Shown here piece after piece: positions 57,597 through 62,242 of a stretch of 62,242 nucleotides of DNA (within the stretch, counting starts at the first letter, position 1; the number at the start of each line of letters is the position of its first letter). Under the pieces are notes generated by a model. That model did not search any database and was not told the origin of the DNA. It worked only from the letters and a program-made list of their open reading frames with translations. Made by a program: the position numbers and the translations under genes. Source of the stretch: Bacteroidota bacterium (GTDB taxonomy: Bacteria; Bacteroidota; Bacteroidia; Bacteroidales; VadinHA17); assembly GCA_012729475.1 (NCBI GenBank), contig JAAYDB010000118.1, positions 1 through 62,242 of the forward strand, written 5' to 3'.

Positions 57597-58734
57597 TATA
57601 AGTTTCTTCTTCATCTTCATGCCAGAAAGATGGTTCAACATCTGTTCCTCTTAATCTGCAATCAGCGCAATCCTCAAATCTGGTCAAAAGCCAGTATTCC
57701 GACGGTCCGTCCCACTGGTGGTCTATTATCCAGTAAATACTACCCAGACCCTGAACATCTTCAAGTCTGTAAACCTTCTTATAAGGACAATCGGAATACC
57801 GGTCTGTTAATCCCTCAAAGTTATCTTTGATAAATATTCGTTTTGAAGTTACGGAAGAAACGCTGAAATAACCGAGTACCATCTCTGTAGAATCATCAGT
57901 ACAATACATATTACCTGCTATTGACATAGGCACCACATCATAGAGATTACCAACGTTTTCGGCCATATTCTGTACTTTCTGCCAGTAATCATATTCCTGA
58001 CTGCTAATGGAGTACTGATTAACCAGAATACTGTATTTAACCCCAAATCTGTCGGAATAAGGAGGTATATAATAAAGAGGGAAACCTATTATCCTGCTTT
58101 CAGACATGAGCGAAGTGCTCTTGATCCTGATATACTGTGAGTTCTGTGTAATCCAGCAAATACGGTGTTTTACCGAATCATAGGGAAGGTGGAATTCCCA
58201 GGTCTCTGTAAAATCCCATCTGAAATTTCTACATTTATTAAGAGCATCCTGTGTATCCAGATATATCTGACAAGCGTTCACAATACCGAAATGAGAATCC
58301 TCATCCACTTTCGCATAATATACAGAGTCGATCGATGGAACCTGGATCAATTCAATGAATGGTGATTCATAAATATGATTATTTTCGCCGGGCCTGTTGT
58401 TATTAATAATCAGTTTATATTTTCTTCCCACTTCTCCTTTAAACTGCTCAGGATCTGTCTCATATAGACCAGGTTTGTTTTCTGTTAAATTAAATACATT
58501 ATCCAGATCATCTTTGATTATCAGGCTACAGTTTCTATAAGGCCTCTCTATATTTTGCCTCTCCAGGGGTACCGATCTGGTAAGTCTGACAGTGTTAATA
58601 CCGTACTGATCGGTTATCATTCCACTCACAACGAGCATATCCATTTCTTCCTCTGTCTCCGGGAAAAAAGGTGTAATACAGTTTCCTGTCAGAAACATCA
58701 ATAGCAGAAATATGAATAGTCTTAATACTTTCAT
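57589..58734 (-). CDS. DUF4249 lipoprotein
   Basis: 381 residues: lipoprotein signal with the lipobox ending LTGNC, then a DUF4249 body (LVVSGMITDQYGINTVRLTRSVPLE; C-terminal CADCRLRGTDVEPSFW). DUF4249 proteins are found just downstream of TonB-dependent receptors and are thought to be surface lipoproteins of uptake systems. Its ATG overlaps the receptor stop by 4 bp, so the pair is coupled. Confidence 0.9.
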   Translation of the reverse strand: MKVLRLFIFLLLMFLTGNCITPFFPETEEEMDMLVVSGMITDQYGINTVRLTRSVPLERQNIERPYRNCSLIIKDDLDNVFNLTENKPGLYETDPEQFKGEVGRKYKLIINNNRPGENNHIYESPFIELIQVPSIDSVYYAKVDEDSHFGIVNACQIYLDTQDALNKCRNFRWDFTETWEFHLPYDSVKHRICWITQNSQYIRIKSTSLMSESRIIGFPLYYIPPYSDRFGVKYSILVNQYSISSQEYDYWQKVQNMAENVGNLYDVVPMSIAGNMYCTDDSTEMVLGYFSVSSVTSKRIFIKDNFEGLTDRYSDCPYKKVYRLEDVQGLGSIYWIIDHQWDGPSEYWLLTRFEDCADCRLRGTDVEPSFWHEDEEETYND

Positions 58735-61481
58735 TTGTTTAAAAAATCAAAACTTAGTGTAAGAGAAGGAATTGCTCTTCCGAATATTGAAAGCTTATAC
58801 CCTCTCACAGTATGTTTATCGCTCAGGAAAAAGATACTGTAGGCATTTTGTCTTGAGAGTACATTATAAACAGAAAATGTCCAGTGGGGATTTACCAGTT
58901 TTCCTGCTTTCAGATTTCCGCTTATTTTTACAGAAAGGTCGAGTCTTGAATAAGATGGTATCCTGTATTTATTTCTTTCAGAATACTGTAAAAGAAGGGC
59001 ATCATTCATGTAGTAGGTTGCCACCGGGTATGTAACAGGCCGGCCTGTAGTCCAGGTATAATTTGCAGACAAGCTAAAACGCCTGGATATCAAATAATTA
59101 AAACTCACAACAAGGTCGTTTGGCCTGTCCACATTAGAAGGAAACCAACTACCTTCATTAATAATATCTTCCCTGAAAGATCCTGTGGTTCTGAGGAAAG
59201 TCCTTGAGAAGGTATATCCTGCATTGAAACGAACTTTGCCCACAGGTTTTTTTATTGAAAGTTCCAGGCCATAAGCTTTTCCTCTTGCATCAACAATATC
59301 TGTCTCCGCATTATCGATCATAACAAGCTTTGTTCCACTTTTAAAATCGAATGCATTTCTCATGACTTTATAATATATCTCTGCGGAGGCCTCTATTCTG
59401 TTCCCGAACAACATCCTGTAATAGCCGGCAGCATATTGATCTCCAATCAGGGGTTTGATATAATAATCGGACAGCTTCCATGTATCGGTAGGAGATATGG
59501 ATACAGTATTTGATAAGAGATGGATATATTGCCGGGTACGGTTATAGTTTATTTTCACAGAGCTGTTTTCGCTTGTCCGGATATTCAGAGACGCTCTAAG
59601 TTCAGGCCCCATATAGGTTTTCATTATCTCTCCTCTTCTAAAACTGAGAGTATCTGTAACAGAATACTTGCTTTTGGTTATTCCCTGAGCATAGATCAGC
59701 ACCGGCTTCCCTCCCATTACTGAAAAAGATGATAAACGTATCCCTGTATTCAGGGATATAAATTGATTCAGGTTTATTTTATCTTCAAAATACAGAGCTC
59801 CTTCCAAAGCTCTTTCTTTTTCAATACACTTCGGGATAAGCAAAGAGGAGTCTGAAGCCGGTAAATAATCCCCCGGATTAACAATGTAATGAGTCATTTC
59901 GAGACCATAATTTATCTGATGGCGTCCTTCATAAATATTAAAGTCGGCATTTATTCCCGTACTGTTAATTTTATGTGACATAATAAAGCTTTCCTCAAGA
60001 GGATAATTACCTGATACATCATAATGGTAGTTACTGTTGTTTGCCGTAAGTACTGAAAAAAACCTGTTATTGAAAAAATGTTGCCATTTTACAGCAACGA
60101 TCCTGTTATCAAAACTATAGAGGGTATCAGAACTAAGCTTGAAAGCATCGTGACTGAGGTAAGAAGATAATTCAAATTTATTTTTGTCATCAGGGTCATA
60201 AGATACCTTGGCATTCATATCGTAGAATCCTGCCATACTATTTCTTATGGCCTCATCTTCCATGAGTCTTAAAACCCAGTTGGAATAAGTTGTGCGACCT
60301 GCAAGGATAAACGAGGCAGTATCTTTTTTCAGAGGACCTTCAAGAAGGATATGAGTTGTGACAGGGCTTATACCGGCATTCCCGTAAAACTGTCGTTTGT
60401 TTCCCTGTCTGGTTTCAATATCCAGTACTGATGATATCCTGCCTCCGTAACGTGCAGGCATTCCTCCTTTATAAAGTGTAACATCTCTAATGACATCTGA
60501 ATTTACGGATGAAAAGAAGCCAAAGAAATGGGAAGAATTATATACCGGTGCGCCATAGAGGAGAATAAGATTCTGATCAGAGGCTCCTCCTCTGACGTTA
60601 AAACCTACGGCACCCTCTCCTATTGACTGGACGCCTGTCACCAGAAGCATGCTTTTTATTATATCGGCTTCTCCCATTGAGGTAGGCATTACTCCGAAAG
60701 TGGCCATATCGATTTTCTCTACCCCCACTTCTGTTCTCTGCAAAATAACGCTCCTGTTGGCAGTGATAACGGCTTCTCTCAATGGGACAAGAGTGCTGCT
60801 CATTTCCACATCCATCTCTCCGCTGGAGAAAATATTCAGATGAACACTTTTCTCCTTCATCCCGATGAAAGAAAATCTGACCACATGTGATCCTCTGGGG
60901 ATGGAAAGAGAATAAAACCCATACTGGTTAGACATAGTGCCGGCAGACAGCTTCTCAATATAAACCGTAGCTCCTGAAACAGGCTCTCCCGATTGATTGT
61001 TTTTTATGTAGCCCGAAACAGTCACTTTACCCGGTAATTTGCCGAGAGAAGGATTACCTATATTAAAGAACAAAGCAGCCTCTTCTCCTTTTTCCTCTCT
61101 GACAAGATCATCTGCAGGCTCTATATAGTTTTCTTCTTCATCAACCCGCCCGTCATGTACTTTAACAGCAAGGTCACCGGTAATAAAAACATTCTTTCTG
61201 TCATCAATATAATAATGGAAAGAATCATTCCTGGTAAGAGAATCCAGCAAAACATTCAACAGGACAGGTTGACCGTAATCTCCAAGTACAATATCTTCTA
61301 CCCATTCATCCTTAAAGAAAAACCTGACACTATCCCGTCTTTCAACTTCAGATACAAATTGTTTAAAAGAGAGTCCTGAATAATTAAAACTCACAACAAT
61401 TTTTTCCTGTGCTGAGAGATCCAAAATAGGTGCAAGCCAGATCAGAAGGCAAAGGACTGATAAATTAACTGTAGCTCTCAC
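58731..61481 (-). CDS. TonB-dependent outer-membrane receptor with STN and carboxypeptidase-like domains
   Basis: 916 residues: signal peptide (1-25), an STN (secretin/TonB N-terminal short) domain (about 28-105), a carboxypeptidase-regulatory-like domain (about 150-235; YIKNNQSGEPVSGATVYIEK), a plug (about 250-350; NVRGGASDQNLILLYGAPVYN) and a C-terminal beta barrel ending in FDFLNK. STN normally signals to an anti-sigma factor, but no FecI/FecR genes are in the window. The ligand is unknown: siderophore, glycan or peptide are possible. Overlaps the upstream gene by 4 bp. Confidence 0.93.
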   Translation of the reverse strand: MRATVNLSVLCLLIWLAPILDLSAQEKIVVSFNYSGLSFKQFVSEVERRDSVRFFFKDEWVEDIVLGDYGQPVLLNVLLDSLTRNDSFHYYIDDRKNVFITGDLAVKVHDGRVDEEENYIEPADDLVREEKGEEAALFFNIGNPSLGKLPGKVTVSGYIKNNQSGEPVSGATVYIEKLSAGTMSNQYGFYSLSIPRGSHVVRFSFIGMKEKSVHLNIFSSGEMDVEMSSTLVPLREAVITANRSVILQRTEVGVEKIDMATFGVMPTSMGEADIIKSMLLVTGVQSIGEGAVGFNVRGGASDQNLILLYGAPVYNSSHFFGFFSSVNSDVIRDVTLYKGGMPARYGGRISSVLDIETRQGNKRQFYGNAGISPVTTHILLEGPLKKDTASFILAGRTTYSNWVLRLMEDEAIRNSMAGFYDMNAKVSYDPDDKNKFELSSYLSHDAFKLSSDTLYSFDNRIVAVKWQHFFNNRFFSVLTANNSNYHYDVSGNYPLEESFIMSHKINSTGINADFNIYEGRHQINYGLEMTHYIVNPGDYLPASDSSLLIPKCIEKERALEGALYFEDKINLNQFISLNTGIRLSSFSVMGGKPVLIYAQGITKSKYSVTDTLSFRRGEIMKTYMGPELRASLNIRTSENSSVKINYNRTRQYIHLLSNTVSISPTDTWKLSDYYIKPLIGDQYAAGYYRMLFGNRIEASAEIYYKVMRNAFDFKSGTKLVMIDNAETDIVDARGKAYGLELSIKKPVGKVRFNAGYTFSRTFLRTTGSFREDIINEGSWFPSNVDRPNDLVVSFNYLISRRFSLSANYTWTTGRPVTYPVATYYMNDALLLQYSERNKYRIPSYSRLDLSVKISGNLKAGKLVNPHWTFSVYNVLSRQNAYSIFFLSDKHTVRGYKLSIFGRAIPSLTLSFDFLNK

Positions 61482-62209
61482 GGCTCAGCCCTCAGATTAT
61501 CACAATATTCAATAAGTGCCATAAAACTATCGGGATCATTTTTTGATATAGATATTCTGTTATGTCTCAGAAAGTCTTTTATTTCATCTTTATAACCGGG
61601 GAACAGTTTTATCACATCTCTCTTCTTTCTGAGCAAATACATCTGACTGTCTTTTTCCAGATAAATATGTTGTATCAGGGTAAAAAGATCATATTTATTA
61701 TCAACTGCCAAAGGGAGAATATCTTTCCTGTACCTGACATATAGTTTTAAACGGCCATTGTGAAGAATATTCAGGTAGCCACTTCTTTTCAATATATTAC
61801 TCACTTCTTTCTTTATGAAATGATATTGCCTGTCATTGTGCCAAAGGGTGAAGGCATCAATATTTTCTTTATTCAGACTGAGAATGACACCCTGAGGAGT
61901 CATTATCTGCAGTTCATCATTATATATGTCATATCTCAGACTGGCATCCTCAAACACTCTGTTCCCAATGTTCACATTTCCTTTTACAAAACCATTGCTA
62001 AAAAGGAACTGATCACCTTTTGTTGCTGAAAAGAGATTCCTCCATATCTTACCGTTATACAGAACCTGTTGTTCTGTACCATACTGATTTACAATATTTT
62101 GTGATCCTTCCTGAAGGAGTCCTGATGAATAGCAAGGCTCTGAAGTTGAGATAATCAATATCAGTAGTAAAAAGCCTGTACACAGAAACTCAGAAGGATG
62201 AGGTATCAT
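61478..62209 (-). CDS. Exported protein of unknown family preceding the TonB receptor
   Basis: The frame opens at 62233 (MTVISYQT), but the ATG at 62209 (MIPHPSEFLCTGFLLLI) gives a better signal peptide. The mature part (about 215 residues) is alpha/beta with basic C-terminal helices (YLLRKKRDVIKLFPGYKDEIKDF) and no motif I recognise. It is not a FecR-type anti-sigma: no N-terminal cytoplasmic part is seen. Its stop overlaps the receptor start by 4 bp, so it is the first visible gene of the operon; the promoter lies beyond or at the window edge. Confidence 0.6.
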   Translation of the reverse strand: MIPHPSEFLCTGFLLLILIISTSEPCYSSGLLQEGSQNIVNQYGTEQQVLYNGKIWRNLFSATKGDQFLFSNGFVKGNVNIGNRVFEDASLRYDIYNDELQIMTPQGVILSLNKENIDAFTLWHNDRQYHFIKKEVSNILKRSGYLNILHNGRLKLYVRYRKDILPLAVDNKYDLFTLIQHIYLEKDSQMYLLRKKRDVIKLFPGYKDEIKDFLRHNRISISKNDPDSFMALIEYCDNLRAEP

Positions 62210-62242
62210 TGTCTGATATGATATAACTGTCATTTAACAAAC

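Overview
The window looks like a chromosomal segment of a free-living, probably anaerobic Bacteroidota (Bacteroidales/Marinilabiliales-like) organism. The evidence is a short RpoD-type sigma factor, TAnnTTTG-type -7 promoter boxes, an STN-domain TonB-dependent receptor with a DUF4249 lipoprotein, ribosomal protein THX, a Bacteroidota-type xylose isomerase and many Sec-exported proteins whose signal peptides end near Gln. I see no tRNA, rRNA, CRISPR array, complete insertion sequence or phage genes.

Layout. 1-10 kb is a loose stretch with several decayed genes: a 5'-truncated (by the window edge) FAD-dependent desaturase-like oxidoreductase, a truncated Ntn-hydrolase remnant, a CbpA-type co-chaperone, an HtrA protease behind a deletion-damaged small heat shock gene, a frameshifted short ORF, xylose isomerase with an AraC/GyrI-type regulator, and a secreted HExxH protein. 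9.9-15.9 kb holds an alkaline phosphatase lipoprotein, a small exported protein, a LytS/LytR-type two-component pair with TPRs, and an exported methyltransferase-like protein. 15.9-27.4 kb is housekeeping: uvrB, rpoD, a second HtrA, dapF, rlmN, a PBP4-type peptidase, a DUF362 ferredoxin protein and gyrB. 27.8-38.7 kb is envelope-related: an outer-membrane barrel and a giant TPR protein, an FtsE-like ATPase, a polysaccharide deacetylase/FemAB-like pair, an LtaS-like phosphotransferase and an EamA transporter. 39.0-41.2 kb is a small block of nucleic-acid-binding proteins: THX with an unusual lysine-rich tail, NYN-LOTUS, RRM and cold-shock proteins.

41.3-55.3 kb is the most distinctive region. 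A divergent GntR/UTRA regulator faces a nine-gene run encoding a lipoylated E2, a fused alpha-beta E1, a NagD-like HAD phosphatase, a class II aldolase, an aldo/keto reductase, a PHP-domain protein, a RhaD-like aldolase/SDR fusion and a SorE-like zinc dehydrogenase. A convergent PfkB kinase and a second polyol-type zinc dehydrogenase follow. The intergenic region carries a perfect 14-bp palindrome exactly over the -33 region of a TTG-N20-TATTTTTG promoter, and a second copy of its 11-bp core in the leader. I read this as a regulated pathway for an unidentified sugar, polyol or sugar acid, using phosphorylation, redox steps, retro-aldol cleavage and oxidative cleavage of a 2-oxo acid or acyloin. 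Substrate, transporter and E3 are not in the window.

55.4-62.2 kb is a tightly overlapping reverse-strand operon: an exported protein of unknown family, an STN/TonB-dependent receptor, a DUF4249 lipoprotein, and an MG2-like protein with a plug-like domain.
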